Shown here: positions 1 to 5,589 of the stretch, piece by piece
Layout of the letters: each line of letters begins with the position of its first letter
How positions within the stretch are numbered: position 1 is the first letter of the stretch
From: an uncultured Bacteroidales bacterium
GTDB lineage: Bacteria > Bacteroidota > Bacteroidia > Bacteroidales > Muribaculaceae
Assembly: GCA_949123685.1 (NCBI GenBank)
Contig: CASBHZ010000117.1
Span: forward strand, 1 to 6,193
DNA length: 6,193 nt
Reading direction: 5' to 3'
Notes under the pieces: model-generated
Database searches by the model: none
The model's input: only the letters and a program-made list of their open reading frames with translations
What the model was told of the DNA's origin: nothing
Position numbers and translations under genes: made by a program

Positions 1-194
1 ATCTTTCAAAAATAGCTGCGTTTATAATATGTGTTTAATGTGATCACTTACTTATAAATTTTTCCTAAAAACATTTGTGAATATTCATTTGTCAGATGTA
101 GATAAATTTGGTATACTATCTTATGGAAGTAATTTTTATAGGAATAATTCTCGTTGTTAAGTATATCGTATAAATAAATTAATGTATTGGCATG
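1..194. other. AT-rich non-coding left edge
   Basis: I see no gene here. The stretch is strongly AT-rich and lies beyond the 3' end of the IS630-type transposase stub, so part of it may be the terminal region of that insertion sequence, but I cannot identify a terminal inverted repeat. One match to the Bacteroidota -7 element TAnnTTTG occurs at 103-110 (TAAATTTG) on the plus strand. TTTG boxes at 74-77 and 88-91 are not at the usual spacing of about 20 bases, so I do not call it a promoter. A TGATCA palindrome lies at 41-46. Confidence 0.5.
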
Positions 195-398
195 TCAAGC
201 CGCAGGTCTACAGAATTTAATCGTGTATTGTTTGCCAACGCAGGAGAGAATGTCTTCCACGACGGCGAACAGTCCATGTTTATCTCCATAGTGATGCGGC
301 TGTATCCACTTGCCTTTCAGAACTCGCCAAAGCGTTTCCGCGATGTTGAGATGCGGGGAGTAAGGAGGAAGAATGATTATACAATCAAAGTTGGACAA
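195..398 (-). pseudogene. IS630-family transposase, C-terminal remnant
   Basis: This is the last 67 or so codons of a DDE transposase of the IS630/Tc1-mariner type. The open frame contains the family hallmark LPPYSPHLNIAETLWRVLK, in which the glutamate of NIAE is the third acidic residue of the DDE triad. The rest of the catalytic domain and the N-terminal helix-turn-helix are missing. An in-frame stop (TAG, 399-401) lies immediately upstream, and the DG-repeat gene on the other strand starts at 413. The copy therefore cannot make a transposase and is a relic of an insertion, followed by loss of its 5' part, next to the promoter region of that gene. The family assignment rests on the motif and is strong; the subgroup is not determined. 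Confidence 0.85.
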
Positions 399-412
399 CT
401 AATTGGTTAAAT

Positions 413-1159
413 ATGGGACAAATACCAAATAAAACTTATACCGCACCTGATGGGTCGGTTTATCGAGTAGAAGACGACGGCTCGATAACAAAAATCAAGA
501 ATAGTCGCATTCAATCCACCGAACCTCCATCCAAATATCAAATTACACCCGATGGGAAAATCTATCGTGTAGAATCCGACGGCTCCGTTACATACCTCGG
601 TAATGCCGAAGAACGTCAACAGACACCGCCTCCACCTCCACCTCCACCAAGCTTTGAGCTAGAATCGCTACCCGAGAAACCAAAATCAAAGAAATGGATA
701 GGTTGGTTGATAGTCTTTGCTATAATTGGCATGGCAATCATAGCCGGTGTGATTTACAGTGAATCTAATCAATCGTATGATTACAAAAATGACTATAACT
801 ATTCTGATACAGTACCAGTACCGGTTGAAGAATATGTGGAAACCATAGAAGAAGCCCCTGTCGAAGTTGCCGCTGAAGAAGCTCCTGCCACGGCTGCGTA
901 TGATAATATTGGTTTTCATGGATTTGAAAACCGAGTATATCGTTATTACTCAAATAATGGCGGCTATTTCGGAATAAATTTCTATGACAATGGTCAATGT
1001 GATATTTTTGATGGTTCGAACATGATAGATTCTGGCATATATGAAATAGATGGAAGAGTAATGACTTTCAGTTATTTTGATAATTGGCCTAACGAACCCG
1101 TATATCTTGATGACGATGACTCATTCCGATTTAATGGGTTGACTTTTAATAGATACTGA
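413..1159 (+). CDS. DG-repeat single-pass membrane protein, unknown function
   Basis: I do not recognise a named family for this 248-residue protein. It has no signal peptide. Residues 9-27 and 42-64 are two copies of a short motif of the form Y-x-(I/A)-(T/P)-x-DG-x-(I/V)-YRV-x-x-DGS. A run of eight prolines follows at 72-79, encoded by CCTCCA repeats, then a basic stretch (KPKSKK, 89-94) and one hydrophobic helix at about 95-115. The positive-inside pattern suggests that the DG repeats are cytoplasmic and the C-terminus is outside the inner membrane. After the helix come a Tyr/Asp-rich spacer and an acidic Pro/Val/Glu linker (134-163). The C-terminal domain (about 165-248) is rich in aromatic, Gly and Asp residues and looks beta-stranded (DSGIYEIDGRVMTFSYF). 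The ATG at 413 is supported because the next gene opens with an equivalent MG-x-x-P-x-K start. That broken paralogue lies 7 bases downstream, implying co-transcription. A transposase stub ends 14 bases upstream, so the native promoter may have been displaced. A sensor or envelope-associated role is only a guess. Confidence 0.82.
   Translation: MGQIPNKTYTAPDGSVYRVEDDGSITKIKNSRIQSTEPPSKYQITPDGKIYRVESDGSVTYLGNAEERQQTPPPPPPPPSFELESLPEKPKSKKWIGWLIVFAIIGMAIIAGVIYSESNQSYDYKNDYNYSDTVPVPVEEYVETIEEAPVEVAAEEAPATAAYDNIGFHGFENRVYRYYSNNGGYFGINFYDNGQCDIFDGSNMIDSGIYEIDGRVMTFSYFDNWPNEPVYLDDDDSFRFNGLTFNRY
627..649 (+). repeat. CCTCCA hexamer repeat encoding the poly-proline run
   Basis: Three CCTCCA units (629-646), flanked by CCG and CCA codons, encode the eight prolines between the DG repeats and the membrane helix of the preceding protein. 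A change of one hexamer unit would add or remove two prolines and keep the frame, so length variation between strains is plausible but not shown here. Confidence 0.6.
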
Positions 1160-1166
1160 AATTATC

Positions 1167-1325
1167 ATGGGAGATACGCCCAAGAAATACCACATCACGG
1201 ACAACGGTGATATTTATAAGGTTAACGACGACGGCTCGTTTACCTCGATGGGTAATGCCGTGGATGACGGCGTTGCTGCTCCCGGTCAATCCATTCCTTG
1301 CCTTTCAACACCAGTTTCTCGATAA
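1167..1325 (+). pseudogene. Truncated second DG-repeat gene
   Basis: A 52-codon open frame starts with ATG 7 bases after the stop of the upstream DG-repeat gene. Its first 30 residues open with MGDTPKKYHITDNG, run on through DIYKVNDDGS and end at MGNA. They match both DG motifs of the upstream protein and its MG-x-x-P-x-K start, and MGNA parallels YLGNA there. After about residue 31 the similarity stops. The remaining codons, to the stop at 1323-1325, run antisense through an IS1634-like transposase fragment, so they are almost certainly not native coding sequence. I read this as the 5' end of a tandem paralogue interrupted by an insertion sequence whose other end, together with the rest of the gene, is gone. 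An intact very short protein is a less likely alternative. Confidence 0.65.
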
Positions 1326-1440
1326 CGGATTCATCCGAAGACACGCCTACGGTGGTCAGTTCGGAATATCTGCCTGAGATTTTTTCTGCAACCACCACAC
1401 TGATCGTCCCTGAATGGTTCTTCTTTTTCTTCACAAACAT
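1273..1440 (-). pseudogene. IS1634/IS4-like transposase, N-terminal fragment
   Basis: Reading leftward from ATG (1438-1440), about 56 residues resemble the N-terminus of IS1634-type (IS4 superfamily) transposases. They include MFVKKKKNHSGTISVVV, then ISGRYSELTTVGVSSDE and KGKEWIDREQQ. The Lys-rich MFV(K/R)KKxNxSG start followed by a 'TVG(V/C)S.DE' segment is typical of that group as I remember it. No DDE catalytic region is present. The frame stops at 1240-1242 after crossing into the DG-repeat gene fragment; the junction lies somewhere around 1255-1275. This is therefore the 5' remnant of an element inserted in the DG-repeat gene. The family call comes from residue pattern alone and is moderate. 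Confidence 0.65.
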
Positions 1441-1451
1441 GCCAAAAATTT

Positions 1452-1482
1452 ATTTGCGTACCCCAATCCAGGGTACGCAAAT
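1452..1482. repeat. Perfect 12-bp inverted repeat upstream of the transposase start
   Basis: ATTTGCGTACCC (1452-1463) and its exact reverse complement (1471-1482) are separated by a 7-base loop. The structure ends 11 bases upstream of the ATG of the IS1634-like transposase fragment, so in that transcript it would form a strong hairpin in the 5' leader. In insertion sequences such leader hairpins can limit expression driven by outside promoters; that role is inferred here. Neither strand has a long T tract right after the stem, which argues against an ordinary intrinsic terminator. Confidence 0.7.
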
Positions 1483-1549
1483 TTAGCAAATGTCTGAATA
1501 ATATCAAATTATAAATTACTCAATTTTTGAGTGACGAAGTCAGGAAATA

Positions 1550-1580
1550 GGGATGCACTATTTTATAGAGTGTCCCTTTT
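1550..1580 (+). terminator. Probable intrinsic terminator, plus strand
   Basis: The plus strand can form a long hairpin. GGGATGC pairs with GTGTCCC (two G-U pairs), one A-A mismatch follows, then CTAT pairs with ATAG around a TTT loop (1550-1576). TTTT (1577-1580) and a further pyrimidine/T-rich stretch follow. This would end plus-strand transcripts from the DG-repeat gene pair. A small ACTCAA-TTT-TTGAGT hairpin lies just before it at 1518-1532. Reading the other way, the T tract is poor, so it is probably not an efficient terminator for the ATPase gene. Confidence 0.6.
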
Positions 1581-1616
1581 CTATATTTTCCAAACATTAG
1601 ATGGTGGAGTTTTTTC

Positions 1617-1651
1617 GTAGGCGAATTTAGGACGTGGCGCATAATAGCCAA
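1617..1651. repeat. Repeat block X, copy 1
   Basis: This 35-base block has 33 identical bases in a second copy at 3070-3104, in the same orientation. It contains GGCGAATTTAGGACG and GCGCATAATAGCC, and it directly adjoins block Y copy 1 (the duplicated cobC tail). It encodes nothing I can see. Its matched position downstream of a cobC 3' end in both places shows that X and Y were copied together. Confidence 0.9.
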
Positions 1652-1652
1652 C

Positions 1653-1710
1653 TTTTAAACAGCTTCTAAATTGTCAGTTCGAGTAGGTCACCATAGGAGG
1701 GTTGGGAGGA
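1653..1710 (-). repeat. Repeat block Y, copy 1: duplicated cobC 3' end
   Basis: This block matches 3187-3245 at 54 of 59 aligned positions. On the minus strand it encodes the last 14 residues of CobC (SSQPSYGDLLELTI) followed by a TAG stop (1666-1668). Only 4 more codons are open upstream before an in-frame stop (1726-1728), so it is a gene-end fragment and not a gene. All three base differences within the 14 codons are synonymous (CCC/CCA, TAT/TAC, GGT/GGA). The ATPase gene lies between the two copies and ends 24 bases from this one. Confidence 0.9.
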
Positions 1711-1734
1711 ATATAATCCTCTCGTTCATTCCCC

Positions 1735-2919
1735 TTAAAACAGTTCTTTTATATCCATAGAGAAAAATTCCTCTGCCCCGATACCGCCGTCACCGATAAT
1801 GAACGATGTTTGCGGTTTGAAAAGTTCTCTAAACTTTTCAAGTCCCTCAGTCCGCTTTTCGGCATTGCTCTTGACCTCGATGGCTACCACCGAACCCTTC
1901 TTGCGGATAATGAAATCCACTTCGTCATTGCGCTCACGCCAATAGAAGACCTCGAAACGATGCACGAACGCCTGACTTACCAGATAAGCACCAATACCCG
2001 ATTCAAAGATATGTCCCCACGCCTTGCGGTCGGTAATAGCTTGCTCGAACGTGAGCGGACTGTATACCATTTTCAGGGCGTTGTTGTAAACCTGCAATTT
2101 TGGTATGCTCGCTTTCCGCCGTGCCGTGTCTATGCTGAACTTCTGAAGTCCGCCGAGCAGACCGCTGTCATTCAGCAGATTGATGTATCCTGCCAAGGTC
2201 GCTGTATTGCCTGCGTCCTGCAATGCACCGAGCATCTTGTTCAACGACAGAAGATTTCCCGAATACGCTGCACCCAGTTCGAATGTCTGACGCAACAAAG
2301 CCGGTTTGCTGATGGGTGTATCCATTAATATATCCCTGTTTATGGTTGCCTCAATAATCGATGACTGGATATATTGTTGGAAACGGTCGGTTTCGTCAAT
2401 TAAAGATGCCGCGCCGGGATAACCGCCATAGAACAGGTATTGGTCAAACGAGAATCCGAAGCAGTCTCTCATTTCCTGATAGCTCCAATGGCTCATGCGT
2501 ATTTCCTCGAACCGTCCGGCAAGCGATTCTGACAGTCCTTTTTCCAACAGGACACGGCTACTTCCTAAAAGCAGGACTTTGATGTCCCTGTCGTGGAATG
2601 TGTCGTCGTCCCACTCTTTTTTTACCACTTCGCTCCAGTTGGATATTTTCTGTATCTCATCGATGACGAGGATAACACTGTCCCATCTGTTGCTTTCTTT
2701 TAGGCTACGGACTGCCGCCCAGCAGTTCGAGATCCATGCGCTGTTCGTTGCCGGAACATTGTCGGCAGAATAGAATTGGTATGGTGCGTCCAAATCTTTT
2801 AGCACTTGCTTCACAACGGTGGATTTACCTATCTGTCGTGCCCCCATTACTACCTGAATGAACTTTCTTTGCTCTTTCAGCCTGTTTATAATCGTTTGAT
2901 ATTCCGCTCTTTTATACAT
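1735..2919 (-). CDS. AAA+ ATPase with C-terminal DUF4143 (AAA_14 family)
   Basis: This complete 394-residue cytosolic protein has the two-domain layout of the AAA_14/DUF4143 ATPases that occur in many copies in Bacteroidota genomes. The N-terminal ATPase domain shows a Walker A motif GARQIGKST (26-34), a Walker B motif VILVIDEIQ (82-90, Asp87-Glu88), a sensor-1-like LLLGSS (116-121) and a likely arginine finger in SLAGRFEEI (Arg136). A YGGYPGA segment (164-170) typical of the family follows. The C-terminal domain resembles the PD-(D/E)xK nuclease fold: Glu306 in HIFESGIGAYL, Asp335 in NDEVDFII and Glu348-x-Lys350 in AIEVKSN. The key residues of both domains are present, so activity is plausible, but the biological role of this family is not settled. 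The gene has its own Bacteroides-type promoter and is flanked by direct repeats containing the cobC 3' end. It therefore looks like a passenger inserted downstream of the cob operon and not a cobalamin gene. Confidence 0.95.
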   Translation of the reverse strand: MYKRAEYQTIINRLKEQRKFIQVVMGARQIGKSTVVKQVLKDLDAPYQFYSADNVPATNSAWISNCWAAVRSLKESNRWDSVILVIDEIQKISNWSEVVKKEWDDDTFHDRDIKVLLLGSSRVLLEKGLSESLAGRFEEIRMSHWSYQEMRDCFGFSFDQYLFYGGYPGAASLIDETDRFQQYIQSSIIEATINRDILMDTPISKPALLRQTFELGAAYSGNLLSLNKMLGALQDAGNTATLAGYINLLNDSGLLGGLQKFSIDTARRKASIPKLQVYNNALKMVYSPLTFEQAITDRKAWGHIFESGIGAYLVSQAFVHRFEVFYWRERNDEVDFIIRKKGSVVAIEVKSNAEKRTEGLEKFRELFKPQTSFIIGDGGIGAEEFFSMDIKELF

Positions 2920-2928
2920 ATTGTTACA

Positions 2929-2959
2929 TTTTACGCAGTACGCTGATGATTTTTACGCA
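2929..2959 (-). repeat. Two TGCGTAAAA direct repeats in the ATPase leader
   Basis: On the minus strand TGCGTAAAA occurs twice, at 2951-2959 and 2929-2937, offset by 22 bases (about two helical turns), just after the probable promoter and before the ATG of the ATPase gene. The position would suit a regulator binding site near the start of transcription. With only two short copies, chance cannot be excluded. Confidence 0.45.
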
Positions 2960-2962
2960 ATG

Positions 2963-2995
2963 CAAATATAATAAATTTATCCGAGACGGGGCAAT
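2963..2995 (-). promoter_or_regulatory. Bacteroides-type promoter for the ATPase gene
   Basis: On the minus strand TATATTTG (2963-2970) matches the Bacteroidota -7 consensus TAnnTTTG exactly. ATTG (2992-2995) matches three of four bases of the -33 TTTG box at a 21-base spacing, within the usual range. Transcription would start about 35-40 bases upstream of the ATG at 2919. The leader has no clear Shine-Dalgarno site, which is normal for this phylum. Confidence 0.65.
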
Positions 2996-3069
2996 GTATT
3001 TTCGGTTCTATTCATAAGCTGTCACTTTTATATGCGTATCTCTCTCCGGCAGGTATGCTTTCTCTTTTT

Positions 3070-3104
3070 GTAGGCGAATTTAGGACGCAGCGCATAATAG
3101 CCAA
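3070..3104. repeat. Repeat block X, copy 2
   Basis: This is the second copy of the 35-base block seen at 1617-1651, differing at two adjacent bases (GACGCAGCGC versus GACGTGGCGC). Here it is separated from block Y copy 2 (the cobC 3' end) by about 82 bases of sequence that copy 1 lacks. Confidence 0.9.
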
Positions 3105-3109
3105 ACCGC

Positions 3110-3156
3110 ATTTCTTTCCAATGCCGATGTTTTCAACAACCTGTGTGGAAAGAAAT
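3110..3156. repeat. 11-bp inverted repeat downstream of cobC
   Basis: ATTTCTTTCCA (3110-3120) and its exact reverse complement (3146-3156) enclose a 25-base loop. The pair lies within the segment present between blocks X and Y only in copy 2. On the plus strand the stem runs straight into a T run (3156-3160), which looks terminator-like for rightward transcription. On the minus strand, the direction of the cob operon, no T tract follows, so a role as the operon terminator is doubtful. It may instead be the core of a small inserted repeat element. Confidence 0.6.
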
Positions 3157-3186
3157 TTTTAGGTACAGATTATCATGTATGGAAAT

Positions 3187-3245
3187 TTTTAAACAGTTTC
3201 TTAAATTGTCAGTTCGAGTAGGTCTCCGTAGGATGGTTGGGAGGA
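3187..3245 (-). repeat. Repeat block Y, copy 2: native end of cobC
   Basis: This block covers the last 14 codons and stop (TAA, 3201-3203) of the intact cobC plus the first bases of its downstream region. It is the counterpart of 1653-1710. Outside the codons the copies differ by one substitution and one single-base indel around the stop codon, which changes TAG to TAA. Confidence 0.9.
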
Positions 3246-3749
3246 GAAGAGCCGCTCAAGAGGTACGATGTTGAGGTAGAGGAGCGCATTCATCATTATT
3301 CCGGCATGTGTGAACACGAGGATGTTCTCTTTGCCGGATTCTTTCATCTCTTTGATGAAGGAGGCTACGCGCAGGTGTTGGTCGTGGAAGGATTCACCGC
3401 CGGGAGGGGTGACATTCAGCCAGTCATCGAACCATTCCTGAAGCCGGGGATCTTTTATGTCGTCATATCGTTGCATCTCCCATTCTCCGAAATTCATTTC
3501 GAGTAATCTATCATCCGGTATTGCTTCCGGATAGCCGCAGGCTTCTGCAAGCAAACGGCAACGGCTTAACGGACTCCGGTAAACTGCGTCAAACACTATC
3601 CCGTTTTCCATTATAGTCCCTTCTATATTTTTTCTAACCCTTGACGCTTCTTCGGGGAATGAAGATCTCACGGGGACATCGCTCCTGCCGTAGCAGATTC
3701 CAGGTTCAACATCTACGGCAGTGTGGCGTACAAATGTAATTCTTGCCAT
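3201..3749 (-). CDS. cobC: Alpha-ribazole phosphatase (CobC)
   Basis: CobC removes the 5'-phosphate from alpha-ribazole phosphate or from adenosylcobalamin phosphate, a final step of nucleotide-loop assembly. The 182-residue protein is a histidine phosphatase: the RHT motif (8-10) holds the phosphorylated His9, followed by the family segment GICYGRSDVPV (17-27), YRSPLSRC (57-64) with a phosphate-binding Arg, the acidic LLEMNFGEWE (82-91) and the second catalytic histidine in FTHAG (His148). Histidine phosphatases share this core with phosphoglycerate mutases. The specific name rests on the GICYGRSD-type N-terminus and the position one base downstream of cobS in a cobUTS cluster. That spacing implies co-transcription and probably coupled translation. 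Its last 14 codons occur again at 1669-1710, beyond the ATPase gene. Confidence 0.93.
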   Translation of the reverse strand: MARITFVRHTAVDVEPGICYGRSDVPVRSSFPEEASRVRKNIEGTIMENGIVFDAVYRSPLSRCRLLAEACGYPEAIPDDRLLEMNFGEWEMQRYDDIKDPRLQEWFDDWLNVTPPGGESFHDQHLRVASFIKEMKESGKENILVFTHAGIMMNALLYLNIVPLERLFSSQPSYGDLLELTI

Positions 3750-3750
3750 T

Positions 3751-4497
3751 TTATAGTGTTTTAGATATTATCACCGCTGAAAAATAGAAGGAGATTTCGC
3801 AGAGTAGGGCGGTGGCTCCGCAGCAATCGCCTGTGTAGCCACCGATCTTATGTCGGAGGTAGAGGATCATCAATGCCGCTACAATCATAGGCAGAATAAG
3901 AGATAGCCAGTATTGTGCCGGAATCAGTACGGAAGGGAGTATCCCGGAGATCATGCAGATTATGAATGCTGTAATAGACATCCGGTCATACACGAGTTTG
4001 TTTTTTGCTTCTTCCTGTTTCCTGGCATATGGGAGAGTATTGATCAGGAATGAACCACAGAATTTGCTCCAAGGATCTGCCGCGAAAACTATCATAGGAG
4101 CAATATCGGGAGGCAGTGATGCCAAACACGACATAAGCAACAAGAAATATATGATAAGTCCGATTACTCCGTAAGATCCTATCCTGGAATCTTTCATGAT
4201 TTCAAGGATGCGTTCTCGGTTTGTGCCTCCCCCGGTTCCATCTATAAAATCTGCAAGTCCGTCTTCATGCAGGGCTCCTGTAAGCAGCAGGCGCATTGTG
4301 AACGCAATTATAACAGCGACGTAAGGGGGGAGCACATGAAGTGCTCCCAAAAGGGTCAAAGCAGTCACGCCTCCAGTCAGCCATCCTGCGACTGGCCACA
4401 AGTCTACTACACGTTTATATTTTTCTGCCGGAATGTCGGCAATTCTCCATGCCGGTATTCTGGTGAAGAAACCTATGGCAGCAAGAAATTTTTTCAT
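3751..4497 (-). CDS. cobS: Adenosylcobinamide-GDP ribazoletransferase (CobS)
   Basis: CobS is the integral inner-membrane cobalamin synthase that joins adenosylcobinamide-GDP to alpha-ribazole or its phosphate. At 248 residues it has the usual family length. Visible hallmarks are the N-terminal GFFTRIP (9-15), the metal-binding acidic motif HEDGLADFIDG (77-87), the segment RERILEIMKDSRIGSYG (94-110) and, near the C-terminus, GGYTGDCCGA (219-228). Several hydrophobic stretches (about 36-75, 109-128, 175-213 and 231-245) fit a multi-pass membrane protein. The product of cobT feeds this enzyme; cobT lies 54 bases upstream and cobC follows after one base. The start ATG has the A/T-rich, Shine-Dalgarno-free context normal for Bacteroidota. 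Confidence 0.97.
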   Translation of the reverse strand: MKKFLAAIGFFTRIPAWRIADIPAEKYKRVVDLWPVAGWLTGGVTALTLLGALHVLPPYVAVIIAFTMRLLLTGALHEDGLADFIDGTGGGTNRERILEIMKDSRIGSYGVIGLIIYFLLLMSCLASLPPDIAPMIVFAADPWSKFCGSFLINTLPYARKQEEAKNKLVYDRMSITAFIICMISGILPSVLIPAQYWLSLILPMIVAALMILYLRHKIGGYTGDCCGATALLCEISFYFSAVIISKTL

Positions 4498-4534
4498 TAA
4501 ACGGGTTCCGGTGAAATAAGTAAATGATTAATTG

Positions 4535-4552
4535 TTTAAACAGCTTCTAAAT
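4535..4552 (-). repeat. 18-bp repeat at the cobT stop, shared with the duplicated cobC tail
   Basis: TTTAAACAGCTTCTAAAT at 4535-4552 is identical to 1654-1671, and a slightly altered form (one substitution and one inserted base) lies at 3188-3206. On the coding strand (ATTTAGAAGCTGTTTAAA) it sits at or directly after the stop codon in all three places: cobT, cobC and the cobC tail copy. An exact 18-base match is very unlikely by chance in a window of this size. It may be a gene-end repeat element or part of an RNA-processing or termination signal; the function is unknown. Confidence 0.75.
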
Positions 4553-5589
4553 CAGAAATACTTGGTGACGCCAACAGATTGGAAATTATCCATTTCGTTA
4601 ATCATGCGCACTGCGGAGTCAATGATTGGGTATGCACACACGGCTCCGCTCCCTTCGCCGAGACGCAGGTCGAGATGAAGTATCGGATCCGCGTCAAGTG
4701 CCTGCAACATTAGTTTATGTCCCGATTCATCTCCTTGATGTCCGAAGATTGCGTAATCGAGCACTTGGGGATTCAGTTTTGATGCAGCGAGAATACAGGC
4801 GGTCATTATGAATCCGTCTATAATTATTATCATTCCCAATTCGGCGGCACGAAGCATTCCTCCCACTGCCATTACCATCTCGTAACCTCCGAACCATGCA
4901 ATATAACTTTCCGCCGATCTGTCACCGTCATAGTTTTCCCAGGCGCGTGTCAAAACGTCCAGCTTATGGTTGATACCGGGTTTGTCAAGTCCGGCGCCGG
5001 CACCGATGCAGTCTGCTAAAGGTATTCCGGTAAACGCATGCATCCACATGGATGATGAAGAGGTGTTGCCACTTCCCATCTCTCCGAAACTTACAACATT
5101 GCAACCGTCTGCATAAACCATGTCTACGACTCCGGCACCGCGTTCTATGGCAAGGTCGCGCTCTTCATCTGTCATTGCCGCTTCATGCAGGAAATTACGG
5201 GTGGATTTACGTATCTTACAATCAATTATTCCTTTACCTTCGGGAATATCATAGTCAACGCCGGCATCTACGAGCACAAGTTTGAAACCATGCTGATCAC
5301 AAAGGAAATTAATTCCCGCTCCCCCATGGGAGAAATGCGAAAGCTGTTGCCATGTCACTTCTTTGGGAGAGACTGTCACTCCTTCTTCGATGATGCCGTG
5401 ATCGGCTGCGAACAGGATATTGTGCGGCTTGGAAAGTTTGGGGCTTAAGGTTTGCTGGATAAGTCCTATTCTTGCGGCAAGCGTTTCGAGTTTGCCAAGC
5501 GAGCCTTTGGGCTTGGTGAGGAAATCAATTTTAGTGAGGAGCTCTTTTTGGATTTCGAGGGAAGGGGATTTGATTGAGAAGGTTTTCAT
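4552..5589 (-). CDS. cobT: Nicotinate-nucleotide:dimethylbenzimidazole phosphoribosyltransferase (CobT)
   Basis: CobT transfers phosphoribose from nicotinate mononucleotide to the lower-ligand base, giving alpha-ribazole phosphate for CobS. The 345-residue protein has the normal family length. Motifs in order are [11 protein letters not shown] (26-36), [15 protein letters not shown] (61-75), [15 protein letters not shown] (167-181), [10 protein letters not shown] (196-205), [13 protein letters not shown] (233-245), [11 protein letters not shown] (257-267), [12 protein letters not shown] (283-294) and LRLGEGSGA (308-316). Glu312 in the last motif is the expected catalytic base, by analogy with the well-studied Salmonella enzyme. 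All expected motifs are intact. The ATG at 5589 is preceded on the transcript strand by a 122-base gap containing no G at all, with no Shine-Dalgarno site; the unstructured leader may aid initiation. Which lower-ligand base is used cannot be read from the sequence. Confidence 0.97.
   Translation of the reverse strand: MKTFSIKSPSLEIQKELLTKIDFLTKPKGSLGKLETLAARIGLIQQTLSPKLSKPHNILFAADHGIIEEGVTVSPKEVTWQQLSHFSHGGAGINFLCDQHGFKLVLVDAGVDYDIPEGKGIIDCKIRKSTRNFLHEAAMTDEERDLAIERGAGVVDMVYADGCNVVSFGEMGSGNTSSSSMWMHAFTGIPLADCIGAGAGLDKPGINHKLDVLTRAWENYDGDRSAESYIAWFGGYEMVMAVGGMLRAAELGMIIIIDGFIMTACILAASKLNPQVLDYAIFGHQGDESGHKLMLQALDADPILHLDLRLGEGSGAVCAYPIIDSAVRMINEMDNFQSVGVTKYF

Noticed and set aside
88..110. Promoter TTTG / TAAATTTG for the DG-repeat gene
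   Set aside because: The -7 element matches the consensus, but the nearest TTTG boxes are 11 or 25 bases away instead of about 20, and the gene starts about 300 bases downstream past a transposase stub.
1298..1486. 62-codon plus-strand open frame with a poly-Phe run
   Set aside because: It is the reverse strand of the Lys-rich transposase N-terminus (KKKKN); the poly-Phe run is a by-product.
1810..2328. 172-codon plus-strand open frame
   Set aside because: It lies wholly antisense to the well-supported AAA_14/DUF4143 ATPase gene and its translation shows no recognisable domain; it is a shadow frame.
1617..3104. Two X blocks as the start of a CRISPR array
   Set aside because: Only two copies exist, about 1.4 kb apart with a gene between them; there is no regular spacer pattern.
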